Source: JAFAGX01 sp035624215
Lineage (GTDB): Bacteria > Acidobacteriota > Terriglobia > Terriglobales > Acidobacteriaceae
DNA: 64,000 nt
Direction: 5' to 3'
Assembly: GCA_035624215.1 (NCBI GenBank)
Contig: DASPRY010000048.1
Span: forward strand, 73,114-137,113
Below, one piece after another: positions 16,684 through 25,332 of this stretch (the first letter of the stretch is position 1; every line of letters starts with the position of its first letter). The notes beneath the pieces are model-generated. The model saw only the letters and a list, made by a program, of their open reading frames with translations, searched no databases and was not told the DNA's origin. Made by a program: the position numbers and the translations under genes.

Positions 16684-16850
16684 TGTCATCCTGAGTGGCC
16701 TCTGGCCGCGAATGATCTTACGACTCGTTCAGTACCGGCAGTGGCATGGATGGGACCAACTCGTTCCCGCACACTGCCGCGTTGATGCTGGGCTGTGCGT
16801 AAGATCCTTCACGAGCTGAAAGCTCGTTCAGGATGACATTTCGTTGAGAG
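16684..16850. repeat. Inverted pair of GTCATCCTGA repeats downstream of atpE
   Basis: Left copy: TGTCATCCTGAGTGGCCTCT, continuing GGCCGCGAATGATCTTACG. Right copy, read on the minus strand: ATGTCATCCTGAACGAGCTT, continuing TCAGCTCGTGAAGGATCTTACG. Each has constant ends and its own small internal hairpin (GGCCTCTGGCC versus GAGCTTTCAGCTC). Together they make a large inverted repeat of 167 bases between the convergent atpE and HEAT/PilZ genes, where it could also terminate both transcripts. It resembles a two-ended miniature element. Confidence 0.75.
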
Positions 16851-16855
16851 AAGAA

Positions 16856-19582
16856 CTACGATTTCCGCTGCCCATCCCACTCGTTCTCTTTCATCTCCGG
16901 GGCGCGATCGAGTGTTTCCATCAACAGCGTGCGCAAGCGGTAGCGGCTGTCCAGATCAGTATTGACGAGTTCAAAACCTACCTCGTTCACACGCGCGCGG
17001 CGAAGCAAGACTTGTCCGCGTATATGGCGAACACCCAAAGAAATGTCGATGTTCGCCTCCGAGCCAACCCGCAGATTGTCTTCCTTGGTCGCCATTCCGC
17101 CGCCCAGACTCATCTCACGGACCAGCAGGCTGGATTTTCCCCATGAGCTGCTGATGGTTGCGGAGAGCGTTTTCCGCAGCACGATTCGCTCGTAACGGCG
17201 CTGCCGCACCCAGGGACACGCTGGCGCCGCATCCAGCGGAGCGATCGACAGCTCTCCCGGGGAGAGGCCGCTTTCTGTCATGACCTGGCTGGCATAACGC
17301 GGATCGATCTTCGACAAAGATTGCGCCGCCGCGATGCGCAGCTCGCGATGGTGGACCCACTTCCACACCTTCTTGGCTTCCAGCAGATTTCGCAGTACGG
17401 GTACCGATTCCGGTTCGCGCAGCCGGCCCAGCGACTCCACCGCCTTCACCTGGATCAGCGGAGAGCGGCCGGGAGTTTCACCCGCTTCGGCCATCACAAT
17501 CAGAGGGGGCACGGTCGTCCGGTCACCACTCATTCCAATTTCATCGATCGCCTGCGGCAGGACCGCCGCATCCAGAAGTTCGAGAATCTCCAGCAGCGTG
17601 CGACCCCGATCATGGGCTGCGCCATAGGCGATCTGCCGCACCACCAGGTCGTGGTAAAACCGGTTCCACTCTTTCAGGCGAACCGGCAACAACTCTAACA
17701 GCGTGGGCACGTCCAGTCGGCTTAGCAGGCCAACCATTGCCGCTGCGGTTCGGGGTTGTCCCGTCCGCAACATTTCTCTCATCTGCTGGGTTCCCTCAAC
17801 TCCCAGCTCCGTCACCAATTCCACCATCCGGTCGCATTCTTCACGGCGCATGCAACGAAAGAACCGGTCGGCCAGATGTTCAATAGAAGTAGGAAAAGTG
17901 CGGCGCAGGACCGCAACCAGGTCCCGGGAAACGTGCTCCATCGGCAACGCTTCCTCGATGAACTCGGGCAGGCGGTTTTCTACTCCAATTCGAGGACGCA
18001 GATCTTGTGCAGTCGCCGGACGTTCCCTGGCCAGGTTTTCCAGAGCGGCACAAACGTCGTTCAAGGCGGCGAAATTTTTGGAATTACTTGCTTCCGAACT
18101 CAGCCGGACAAAGGCTGCGCTCAGCAGGCTTTGCACTTCCGCATCATCCTCCCTGACCAAGGCCTCGCCAGTTGCGTGAATCGTGGGTCCGATCAGGTCG
18201 CCCAAGGCTACGAACAGGTCGGCCAACTGGCTGAGTCCGACGGCAATTTTGCGCCGGGGCTCGAGTTCCCTGGTCTTCAGGCAAGTGCAGTAGTTCTTCA
18301 GAATGTCAGCCGCGGTCTGCTTGTCGCCACGTTCCAGGAGCAGTTCAACATACTGCCGTATGTTGCGGGATGGCACGCACGCTGCTTCGCTGGAGAGCAG
18401 CACGCTTTTCTTGCCCTCTTCTGGGACTTCCGCCCAGAACATGCGGTCCAGAATGTCGGCATGGGATTCCACCAGAATCCCCGCTTTGCTCATCTTGTCT
18501 TCCTGAATTCGCAGGATTCGGCGCAAGCTGTCCATCTGCCGGCTCATGTGTTCCAGCATCTGGTGAACGGCGTTGACCTTGACATCCCCTCTTTGGAAGC
18601 GTTCCATGGCAAAGCGAATCGCCATGTGCTCGGCTGCTTTCATCAGCAGTGGAGTGTCGCTTTTCTCGGTGGCATATTTCGCAGAAAGCGCTTCCAGCAG
18701 TTGCTGCAGATTGATCTTCGTATTTTGGTCAACCTGGTTGAGTTCTCGCTGCACCAGCTCAGGCTTGGCGTTCGGATCCGCCCCAGCCTCGCCAAAAGTG
18801 GTGAGCAGGCGAATGGCCCGAATAACTTCTTCCTCTTCGAGTGGAACCACCCCGCTGCTAAAACCGGCGGACGACTGGCCGCTCGTATTTGCTGCAGGTG
18901 CAGACACCTCTCCAGCCGGACGTGTCGGAACGCTTCCCATGGGTAGGCCCGTACCCGAGCCAGTGCCACCACCGCCCTGGGAACCTTCTGCCGCGGCAAT
19001 TAATTGCAGCAGTTTTTGCGGATCGTTTAGCCACTCTTTGAATTCCGGACCGAGGGTTTGGGCGGCGATCTGTGCCGCCACGCTCACCTCGCCGGTCGCT
19101 GGGTCGGCCGCGACGAACTTCACTTCATTAATGCGAATGGACGACGTTTTGTTGTCCCCGAAGGTCTGCTTGATTTCCTTCACCACGTCCTGGGCTTTGG
19201 AACCTCCGACGGCGAAAGCCCGGATGAGCTTGGCGAAGTCATCCATCGTGACTTGACTGGAAAAGTGAATGCTGGCCAACCCTGCAGCAGTCAGAAGCTG
19301 CGCGAAACTGCGTTCCGCCTGGCCGCTCTCCAGGGCTACGCCATCCAGAAGTAGCCGGTTGTCCGACACCCCGAGAAGAAAGCCCGTGTCGCGGCCTGCC
19401 GGCATGCCCTGTTGCAACTCTTTCCAGGTTGTGTCGAATTGCGCCTCGGTGCGCTTATGCTGAAATCCGTAGAGGCGGACATATTTAACCAGAATGTTCA
19501 GGCTGTGAATGAATGCCCGCGCGGAGGCGCTGCGGTCCTCTTTCTTGGTTGTGGCTGCAGTGAAGATACGTGCCTCCGACAT
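16856..19582 (-). CDS. Large HEAT-repeat-like protein with C-terminal PilZ domain
   Basis: A 908-residue protein with no signal peptide or membrane helix. The N-terminal 200 residues are helical (SLNILVKYVRLYGFQHKRTE), followed by a Gly/Ser/Pro-rich linker (about 208-245) and long alpha-solenoid stretches, including HEAT-like repeats near 700-780 (PLIQVKAVESLGRLREPESV, then ELRIAAAQSLSKID). The last 120 residues look like a PilZ domain: RQRRYERI (RxxxR) followed by EMSLGG in place of (D/N)xSxxG, then a beta barrel. PilZ domains bind cyclic di-GMP, so this may be a c-di-GMP-responsive scaffold, for instance for motility or secretion. Function is inferred only. Confidence 0.72.
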   Translation of the reverse strand: MSEARIFTAATTKKEDRSASARAFIHSLNILVKYVRLYGFQHKRTEAQFDTTWKELQQGMPAGRDTGFLLGVSDNRLLLDGVALESGQAERSFAQLLTAAGLASIHFSSQVTMDDFAKLIRAFAVGGSKAQDVVKEIKQTFGDNKTSSIRINEVKFVAADPATGEVSVAAQIAAQTLGPEFKEWLNDPQKLLQLIAAAEGSQGGGGTGSGTGLPMGSVPTRPAGEVSAPAANTSGQSSAGFSSGVVPLEEEEVIRAIRLLTTFGEAGADPNAKPELVQRELNQVDQNTKINLQQLLEALSAKYATEKSDTPLLMKAAEHMAIRFAMERFQRGDVKVNAVHQMLEHMSRQMDSLRRILRIQEDKMSKAGILVESHADILDRMFWAEVPEEGKKSVLLSSEAACVPSRNIRQYVELLLERGDKQTAADILKNYCTCLKTRELEPRRKIAVGLSQLADLFVALGDLIGPTIHATGEALVREDDAEVQSLLSAAFVRLSSEASNSKNFAALNDVCAALENLARERPATAQDLRPRIGVENRLPEFIEEALPMEHVSRDLVAVLRRTFPTSIEHLADRFFRCMRREECDRMVELVTELGVEGTQQMREMLRTGQPRTAAAMVGLLSRLDVPTLLELLPVRLKEWNRFYHDLVVRQIAYGAAHDRGRTLLEILELLDAAVLPQAIDEIGMSGDRTTVPPLIVMAEAGETPGRSPLIQVKAVESLGRLREPESVPVLRNLLEAKKVWKWVHHRELRIAAAQSLSKIDPRYASQVMTESGLSPGELSIAPLDAAPACPWVRQRRYERIVLRKTLSATISSSWGKSSLLVREMSLGGGMATKEDNLRVGSEANIDISLGVRHIRGQVLLRRARVNEVGFELVNTDLDSRYRLRTLLMETLDRAPEMKENEWDGQRKS

Positions 19583-19739
19583 TTATGCTTAAAAGGGTAA
19601 TCTAGGAAGTAAGGGTGCGCATGTTACGGAAGTAAGCATAGATGCCGCAGGGGCGGAGCCGCCAAGCCGGAAGTTGCAGTTACGTGACGCTGACTTCCAG
19701 TAATAGAGTTAAAATTAGCGGTCGAGCATTCCAGGTTAT

Positions 19740-21233
19740 ATGTCAGCATCTCCCAGTCTCGCCCCGACTCCCGGAAAGCCTGCCCAGGCGAAGCAGCACG
19801 GTCTTGCCTTCTGGATGGCTCGGGCTCTTGAGGAATGTGACCGAGTCGGTACAAAGCTTGCTGCCGATCCCGTCCACGATCTGCGTGTTGCCCTGCGCCG
19901 CTGCCGGTCCATGGCCGACGGAGTAATGGCTTTTGACCCCGATCCTTCCTGGAAGCAGATGAAAAAAGCCGGTAAGAAGCTGTTCAGCAGCCTTGGGGAA
20001 TTGCGTGACGTGCAGGTGATGCAGGAATGGGTAAATAAGCTGGGTGGACCTGACGATCCCGTGACCGGAGCCTTGCTCCGTTTTCTGGCCTCTCGCGAAG
20101 CTCAGCACAAATTGCAAGCCGCCCAGGCTTTACATGACTTTGATCGCAAGCAATGGAAGAAATGGAGCACATCTTTGCCGCGTCGGGCCGCAAAGATCCG
20201 CACTGGAAGCCTGATCTTCAAGCATCTTGCATTGGAGCGCTGGACCGAAGCTTACCGGCTGCATCAGCGGGTGCTGCGCAGCGGTTCGCAAGTTGCGTGG
20301 CACAGTCTGCGCATCGGTCTGAAGCGGTTCCGCTACATCGTGGAAAACTTCCTCCCGGCCCAGCACGAGGCCTGGATTGGCGACTTGAAGCAATTGCAGG
20401 ATTCGTTGGGAGAGGTTCACGATCTTGACGTACTGTGGAACACAGCCCTCGAAATCAAAGCGTTTCCAGATCCCTCAAGCAGAGCTCACTGGCATAGCAA
20501 GCTTGGGGAAGAGCGCCAACAGCGAATTCGACTGTATCGCGAGAAGATGGTCGGCAAGAGTTCCCTTTGGCCAGTTTGGCGCGCCCAGTTGCCCGCAGGC
20601 AAGCAGATCGAATCGGCAGCTTTCAAGCGACTGATGTTGTGGGCGGCAGCACTCGATCCCGATTTCAGCCACTCCCGCCGAGTGACCCGTCTCGCCCTAC
20701 AGCTTTATGACGGCCTGGCAACAAATGGGAATGCGCACCTCGATCGAAAAAAAGAACGCGACATTCTGCAGCTTGCGGCTTTGCTGCATGAGGTGGGATT
20801 GTCAAAGAAGCAAAAAGACCACCACAAAACCGCTCATCGCATGATTGAGAAACTTCAAGCGCCACTAGGCGTAGCTCCGGAGAAGCTGCGGATGGCAGCA
20901 GTGGTTAGCCGCTACCATCGCGGAGCACTACCGCAGCCCGGGCAGAAAACTCTCGCTGAAATTCCTCCATCCGAGCGGCGTGTGGCTCAAAAACTGGCAG
21001 GAATCCTGCGGCTGGCAAATGCCTTCGATGCGGACCACCATGGGCAGATCCAGCGCCTTCGGGTCAGCGCACAAAATGGGCACTTCCTGATTGCCGCACA
21101 GGGATACAATCCTCGGGATCGCATGGCTGAAAATATTGCCGCTGGCCGGCATTTGTTGGAAATGGTCTGCCGGCGGCCGGTTTTAGTCAAACGACTTGTC
21201 CCAAGAACCGCCAAATCCAAAGCTGCAAGCTAG
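19740..21233 (+). CDS. CHAD domain protein fused to HD/Ppx-C-like domain
   Basis: A 497-residue protein. A CHAD domain (about 20-270) is shown by DPVHDLRVALRRCRSM (conserved His and Arg row), LGELRDVQVMQEW and the second half WHSLRIGLKRFRYIVENF with LGEVHDLDVLW. The C-terminal 200 residues resemble the HD-like C-terminal domain of exopolyphosphatase/GppA: ILQLAALLHEVG, HHKTAHRMIE and LAGILRLANAFDADH. CHAD domains bind inorganic polyphosphate. The fusion suggests a polyphosphate-binding protein with phosphohydrolase or nucleotide-sensing activity. No Ppx N-terminal domain is present. Confidence 0.8.
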   Translation: MSASPSLAPTPGKPAQAKQHGLAFWMARALEECDRVGTKLAADPVHDLRVALRRCRSMADGVMAFDPDPSWKQMKKAGKKLFSSLGELRDVQVMQEWVNKLGGPDDPVTGALLRFLASREAQHKLQAAQALHDFDRKQWKKWSTSLPRRAAKIRTGSLIFKHLALERWTEAYRLHQRVLRSGSQVAWHSLRIGLKRFRYIVENFLPAQHEAWIGDLKQLQDSLGEVHDLDVLWNTALEIKAFPDPSSRAHWHSKLGEERQQRIRLYREKMVGKSSLWPVWRAQLPAGKQIESAAFKRLMLWAAALDPDFSHSRRVTRLALQLYDGLATNGNAHLDRKKERDILQLAALLHEVGLSKKQKDHHKTAHRMIEKLQAPLGVAPEKLRMAAVVSRYHRGALPQPGQKTLAEIPPSERRVAQKLAGILRLANAFDADHHGQIQRLRVSAQNGHFLIAAQGYNPRDRMAENIAAGRHLLEMVCRRPVLVKRLVPRTAKSKAAS

Positions 21234-21284
21234 AAGCTACCCCGCCACTCCCCCTCACCACGCTTCTGAAGTAGGTTCAACCTG

Positions 21285-21836
21285 GTGACTCACTCCCAAC
21301 TGGTGCAAAAGGCCGTGCAATGGCTGCGTTCGTATCGCTGCGGAGTCATCCTTTCCGAGCAGGCCTGCGCCAGCGGCGAGATGCCTGATGCTATCGGATG
21401 GAAGCGTGCATGCCACTCGGTCCTGGTCGAGTGCAAAATCTCGCGCGCCGATTTTCTCGCGGATCGCGAAAAGCCCTTTCGCCGGAAATCGCAGCTTGGC
21501 ATGGGTTGTGAGCGATTCTATTTGACACCCGCCGGCCTGCTGCGCCCGGAAGAACTCCCCTGCGGCTGGGGATTGCTTGAGCTTCGCCGTCGCGACGTTG
21601 TCATCCTCTGCCCGGCGACCAGGAATCTTCGCACTGCCTCTGGTTTTCGTTACGAGATGAACTTGCTGCTCGCCAGCCTGCGCCGGGTCGAAATCCGCAT
21701 CGAACCGAAGACTTTGACCGAGTTTCTTAAATGGAAGAACCGCATCGCGGAATACAACGGCGGTTCGTTGCCGGAGGGAGTGGCGCGAATCGAGGAAGAA
21801 CCCAATCCGTTCCTAGACGCCGATTCTCGAATGTGA
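21285..21836 (+). CDS. Hypothetical protein, possible PD-(D/E)xK nuclease fold
   Basis: A 183-residue protein starting at GTG 21285. Near the N-terminus the order CGVILSEQA, then MPDAIGWKR and VLVECKISRADFLAD gives an acidic residue, a PD dipeptide and an E-x-K triad with spacing compatible with the PD-(D/E)xK nuclease core. The second half has FYLTPAGLLRPEELPCGWGL, like the beta sheet region of small nuclease-fold proteins. I do not recognise a named family with certainty. It could be a repair-associated nuclease, consistent with recR nearby, but that is inference. It is convergent with recR. Confidence 0.6.
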   Translation: MTHSQLVQKAVQWLRSYRCGVILSEQACASGEMPDAIGWKRACHSVLVECKISRADFLADREKPFRRKSQLGMGCERFYLTPAGLLRPEELPCGWGLLELRRRDVVILCPATRNLRTASGFRYEMNLLLASLRRVEIRIEPKTLTEFLKWKNRIAEYNGGSLPEGVARIEEEPNPFLDADSRM

Positions 21837-21865
21837 GCCTGGCTTTGCTCTCGGTCGCAGTTCCT

Positions 21866-22465
21866 CTACAGCTCCCTCCGGCCTTCGATTGATTTCAGCA
21901 TCGTGATCTCGTCGATGTACTCGATGTCGCTGCCTACAGGAATGCCCATCGCAATGCGCGTCACTTTCAGCCCGGCTCGGCGTAATTGTCCCGAAAGATA
22001 AGTGGCTGTGGCTTCGCCCTCGACGGTGGGATTGGTCGCGAGAATCACCTCATCGATCTCGCCATTCTCGACCCTCTTTTTCAAGTTGGCGATGCGCAAC
22101 TGTTCCGGTCCAACCCCATTCAGCGGGGAGATCGAGCCGTGCAGTACGTGATAAACCCCGTTGAAGTGCTTGGTTTTTTCAATGGCAGCAATGTTTGTCG
22201 GTTCTTCTACGACGCAAACCAGGCGATGATTGCGAGTGGGGCCGCTGCAATATATGCAGGGATCAATATCTGTGATGTTGTTGCAGATCGAACACAACCG
22301 CAGGCTGGCTTTCACATCACGTACTGCCGCAGCCAATGCTTCGGCGTCTTCATCGCTCGAACGCAGAATATGGAACGCCAGCCGCTGCGCTGTTTTGCTG
22401 CCAATCCCCGGCAGTTTCTTCAGCTCTTCGATCAGCCGCGCCATCGGCTCTGCAAACTTAGACAT
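21866..22465 (-). CDS. recR: Recombination protein RecR
   Basis: The protein is 199 residues from the ATG whose complement is 22463-22465; upstream in-frame codons belong to an AT-rich repeat. Visible are the helix-hairpin-helix LPGIGSKTAQRLAFHIL, the four-cysteine zinc finger CSICNNITDIDPCIYC and the Toprim domain VVEEPTNIAAIEKT through TNPTVEGEATATYL. With RecO it loads RecA on SSB-coated gaps. It is last gene of dnaX-ybaB-recR, the common bacterial order, separated from ybaB by the repeat at 22466-22585. Confidence 0.95.
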   Translation of the reverse strand: MSKFAEPMARLIEELKKLPGIGSKTAQRLAFHILRSSDEDAEALAAAVRDVKASLRLCSICNNITDIDPCIYCSGPTRNHRLVCVVEEPTNIAAIEKTKHFNGVYHVLHGSISPLNGVGPEQLRIANLKKRVENGEIDEVILATNPTVEGEATATYLSGQLRRAGLKVTRIAMGIPVGSDIEYIDEITMLKSIEGRREL

Positions 22466-22585
22466 TTGTAATTGAGTAATTTGTAATTTGGGAATTGAGT
22501 GATTTTGTAACAGCGGAATTCTGCGATTTAGCCCTTTTCGTAGGGCCAATTACACAATTACCCGACTACCAAATTACACAATTCC
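22466..22585 (-). repeat. GTAATT-type palindromic repeat between ybaB and recR
   Basis: The recR-proximal arm repeats TTTGTAATTGAGTAATTTGT, then AATTTGGGAATTG. The ybaB-proximal arm repeats CCAATTACACAATTACCCGA, then CTACCAAATTACACAATT. The arms are mutually inverted. The same vocabulary makes the hairpin after uvrD (28748-28823). It lies in the mRNA between two co-transcribed genes. Confidence 0.75.
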
Positions 22586-22893
22586 TACAGCCCCGGAATC
22601 CCCAACCCGCCCAGCATCCCGCCCATGGTGGATTGCATAGCTTCATCCACCTTCCGGCTGGCCCCGTTCATCGCGGCAATGACCAGGTCCTGCAGCATCT
22701 CCACGTCGCCGCCCTTCACCGCCTCCGGATCAATCTTTACGCTCAGGACCTGTTTGCGCCCATCCATCTTCACAACCACACTTCCGCCGCCTGCGGAACC
22801 TTCGACGACGATTTCCTCCATCTTCTTCTGCAGCGCTTCGTATTGCCGCTTGGCCTGGGACATCAACTCCTGGAGGTTGAATCCACCCATCAT
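22585..22893 (-). CDS. YbaB/EbfC family nucleoid-associated protein
   Basis: A 102-residue protein with the family shape: N-terminal Met/Gln/Lys-rich helix (GGFNLQELMSQAKRQYEALQ), glycine-rich turn EGSAGGGSVVVKMDG, then DLVIAAMNGASRKVDEAM and a Gly/Met-rich tail. YbaB dimers bind DNA and co-localise with the nucleoid. It lies 25 bases downstream of dnaX and upstream of recR. Confidence 0.94.
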   Translation of the reverse strand: MMGGFNLQELMSQAKRQYEALQKKMEEIVVEGSAGGGSVVVKMDGRKQVLSVKIDPEAVKGGDVEMLQDLVIAAMNGASRKVDEAMQSTMGGMLGGLGIPGL

Positions 22894-22918
22894 CTGCTCC
22901 GCTTGTCCTCATTTACTG

Positions 22919-24709
22919 CTAGCGCTTTTCGCGGTAGTCGATAACCGTCCTGATCTCCGCCCCAAACTTTTCCTTCATGCGGCGGACAATCGGGTCCTGT
23001 TCCACCCGGCTGCGGCCTCCGCCGTTGGAAGAACTTCGATTGGGGGGCGCCACCGGGGAAGCCGTCGCCTCCGGAATGACCTTCAGTTTCACCGGCCGAC
23101 CCAGCAGGCCGCTTGCTGTGGCGATAATTAGTCGCTTTGCATCTGGCCCGAGAGACATGTCAATCACCGCCATCGATGACGGCACTTTGATCCCCAGTTC
23201 GTTTCCCTCGACCTGCCAATTGCCGCCTTCCAGCATCGAACTCAGCATCAAATGACCGGCATTGCCCAAGGCATTCAGAACCCCGGTTCGCAGATCGTCC
23301 GGTTGACTCGATAAGTTCGCCACCACTGCGGGCTGCTGGCTCGTTTCGGCTACGGCCTGTACGGATGCTACCGGCGCTGCCGCACCCATGACCACCGGAG
23401 TATTTATTCCTTCCGCTACCCGGGAGCTCGGTATTGGAAATTCCTCGGCAGAAAGCTTGCTCTTGCGGGCCGAATCGGCGGCAAAAGGCGAAACATAGTT
23501 GGAACGGCTTGGCGCTACCGCCTCGGACTTCCGCTGTTCAGAAACCACAGTCGGTTTGCCCGTAGATCGCAAGGGGGCAGCAGCCTCGCTCAGCAATTGT
23601 TCAATAGGCAGCAGTTTCTGCGCATGCGCCATTTTCAGCAGGCCCAGTTCCAAATGAAAACGCTGTTCCTGCCGGTATCCTAGTTCTCCATGTGTGCGCA
23701 GCATGATTTGCAAATGCCGCGCCAAGTCTTCTTCACTGAACCACTGCGCCACCCTCGCCACCCGCTGCCGCTCATCGCTCGAAATCTGCAACAGCGGAGA
23801 CTCACTGCCGGCGACCTTCGCCACCACAGCATTGCGCAGAAATCTGACCATTTGACGGGCAAAGTGGGTTGGACTGTGTCCCTCGCTGATCAGCGCATCT
23901 ACCAACCGCAATACTTCCTGACTTGAACCCTCCGCCACCGCCTGCATCACCTCCTCGAGAACTCCCGAAGGCGCGGTACCCACCAGTTGCCGCACAGTTT
24001 GCGAGGTTAAACGTCCTGCGCAACAGGCAATCGCTTGATCCAGAATCGAGAGCGCGTCCCGCATCGAGCCATCGCCCGCTTCGGCCAGCAATGCCAGCGC
24101 GTCATCATCCGCTTCGATCTTTTCGCGTACGGTGATATCCCGCAACTGGCCCACAATCTCCTCAAATTTCACTGCCCGAAAGCTGAAGTGCTGACATCGC
24201 GAACGGATGGTCTGCGGAATATCTTCCGGTTGAGTGGTGGCTAGCATGAAGACGACGTGGCCGGGGGGTTCTTCCAAGGTCTTCAACAAGGCATTGAAAG
24301 CTGCGTCGGTGATTTGATGGGCTTCGTCGAGAATGTAGATTTTGTAGCGGTCCCGCGCCGGGCGATAGCGCGCCGCCTCCCGCAACTCGCGAATCTCGTC
24401 AATCCCGCGGTTTGTGGCGGCGTCGATCTCAATCACATCGACCGAATTGCCGGCCCGAATCTCAGTGCAGGAATCGCAAACCCCGCACGGTTCCGGCACC
24501 GGCTGATCCGAGGATCGGCAGTTGAGGGCCATCGCCAGGATGCGCGCCACCGTGGTTTTGCCGATGCCGCGGTGCCCGCTAAAGATATACCCATGAGCCG
24601 TACGGCCCTGCTCTATGGCGTTCTTCAGGGTGCGCGTAACATGCTCCTGCCCTATGACTTCGGAGAATTTCTGTGGGCGGTATTTGCGGGCCAGTACCTG
24701 ATAGCTCAT
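22919..24709 (-). CDS. dnaX: DNA polymerase III subunit gamma/tau
   Basis: The protein is 596 residues from the ATG at complement 24707-24709 (MSYQVLARKYRPQKFSEVIG, the conserved opening). Clamp-loader AAA+ motifs: GHRGIGKTTVARILA (Walker A), a zinc module with cysteines in PEPCGVCDSC, LDEAHQITDAAFNALLKTLE (Walker B/DExx) and the sensor arginine near TIRSRCQHF. The C-terminal third after residue 390 is low-complexity and then a tau-like domain. It loads the beta clamp and organises the replisome. First gene of the dnaX-ybaB-recR unit; divergent from the STAS gene. Confidence 0.95.
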   Translation of the reverse strand: MSYQVLARKYRPQKFSEVIGQEHVTRTLKNAIEQGRTAHGYIFSGHRGIGKTTVARILAMALNCRSSDQPVPEPCGVCDSCTEIRAGNSVDVIEIDAATNRGIDEIRELREAARYRPARDRYKIYILDEAHQITDAAFNALLKTLEEPPGHVVFMLATTQPEDIPQTIRSRCQHFSFRAVKFEEIVGQLRDITVREKIEADDDALALLAEAGDGSMRDALSILDQAIACCAGRLTSQTVRQLVGTAPSGVLEEVMQAVAEGSSQEVLRLVDALISEGHSPTHFARQMVRFLRNAVVAKVAGSESPLLQISSDERQRVARVAQWFSEEDLARHLQIMLRTHGELGYRQEQRFHLELGLLKMAHAQKLLPIEQLLSEAAAPLRSTGKPTVVSEQRKSEAVAPSRSNYVSPFAADSARKSKLSAEEFPIPSSRVAEGINTPVVMGAAAPVASVQAVAETSQQPAVVANLSSQPDDLRTGVLNALGNAGHLMLSSMLEGGNWQVEGNELGIKVPSSMAVIDMSLGPDAKRLIIATASGLLGRPVKLKVIPEATASPVAPPNRSSSNGGGRSRVEQDPIVRRMKEKFGAEIRTVIDYREKR

Positions 24710-24830
24710 GCCGAAAGTCTGATTATACGTGATCATTCCGGCGCCCGGGCCTGGGCAAATTCCTGTCACATCCTTGCGCAATCAACTGATCCACGGTACC
24801 CTTCTCTCGGCTGTTGAGCGGGAGGGAACC

Positions 24831-25187
24831 ATGCAACTTAGCCTCAGCACACGCACCGTGGATGGAGTTCTGGTCGTGGATTGCTCTGGACGAATCGTGT
24901 TTGGAGAAGAGTCGGCTTATTTACGGGACGCAATAAAGAAGCTGATTGCGGAGAAGCAGAATCTCGTCCTTAATTTGTCCGCCGTAAATTACATTGACAG
25001 CGGCGGACTGGGCACACTTGTCGGTCTATACATCACTGCTCGTAACGGCGGCACTTCGATAAAGCTGGCTAATCTCACCCAGCGTGTGGGCGATTTGCTG
25101 CAGGTCACGAAGCTGGTAACTATTTTTGAGGTCTATGACAGCGAGCAGAAGGCCGTAGATTCGATCCGCAAGAGCGCGGCAGCATAG
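24831..25187 (+). CDS. STAS domain protein, anti-sigma factor antagonist type
   Basis: The protein is 118 residues from ATG 24831 with GGAGGG at 24821-24826. The signature NYIDSGGLGTLVGLYITAR has the phosphorylatable serine after Asp, as in SpoIIAA/RsbV. Family role: partner switching, in which the unphosphorylated antagonist binds an anti-sigma kinase and frees a sigma factor. No kinase or sigma gene lies next to it, so its partners must be encoded elsewhere. Confidence 0.88.
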   Translation: MQLSLSTRTVDGVLVVDCSGRIVFGEESAYLRDAIKKLIAEKQNLVLNLSAVNYIDSGGLGTLVGLYITARNGGTSIKLANLTQRVGDLLQVTKLVTIFEVYDSEQKAVDSIRKSAAA

Positions 25188-25332
25188 CTGGATTCTCCCA
25201 GGCACTGACCTTGCTCACCTCAGCTTCGCCTGCCACTTCCGAGTAAAATTCTGTTTCCACTCAGTTAAGTGGCGATGTGTGCCTTCGCTGAGCACCGTAC
25301 CCGAGCACAAAGCCCTGTGCGATACTGAATTC

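Noticed and set aside
17756..18946. 396-residue open frame on the plus strand
   Set aside because: Antisense shadow of the HEAT/PilZ gene in high G+C DNA; composition is Phe/Gln/His-rich without domains.
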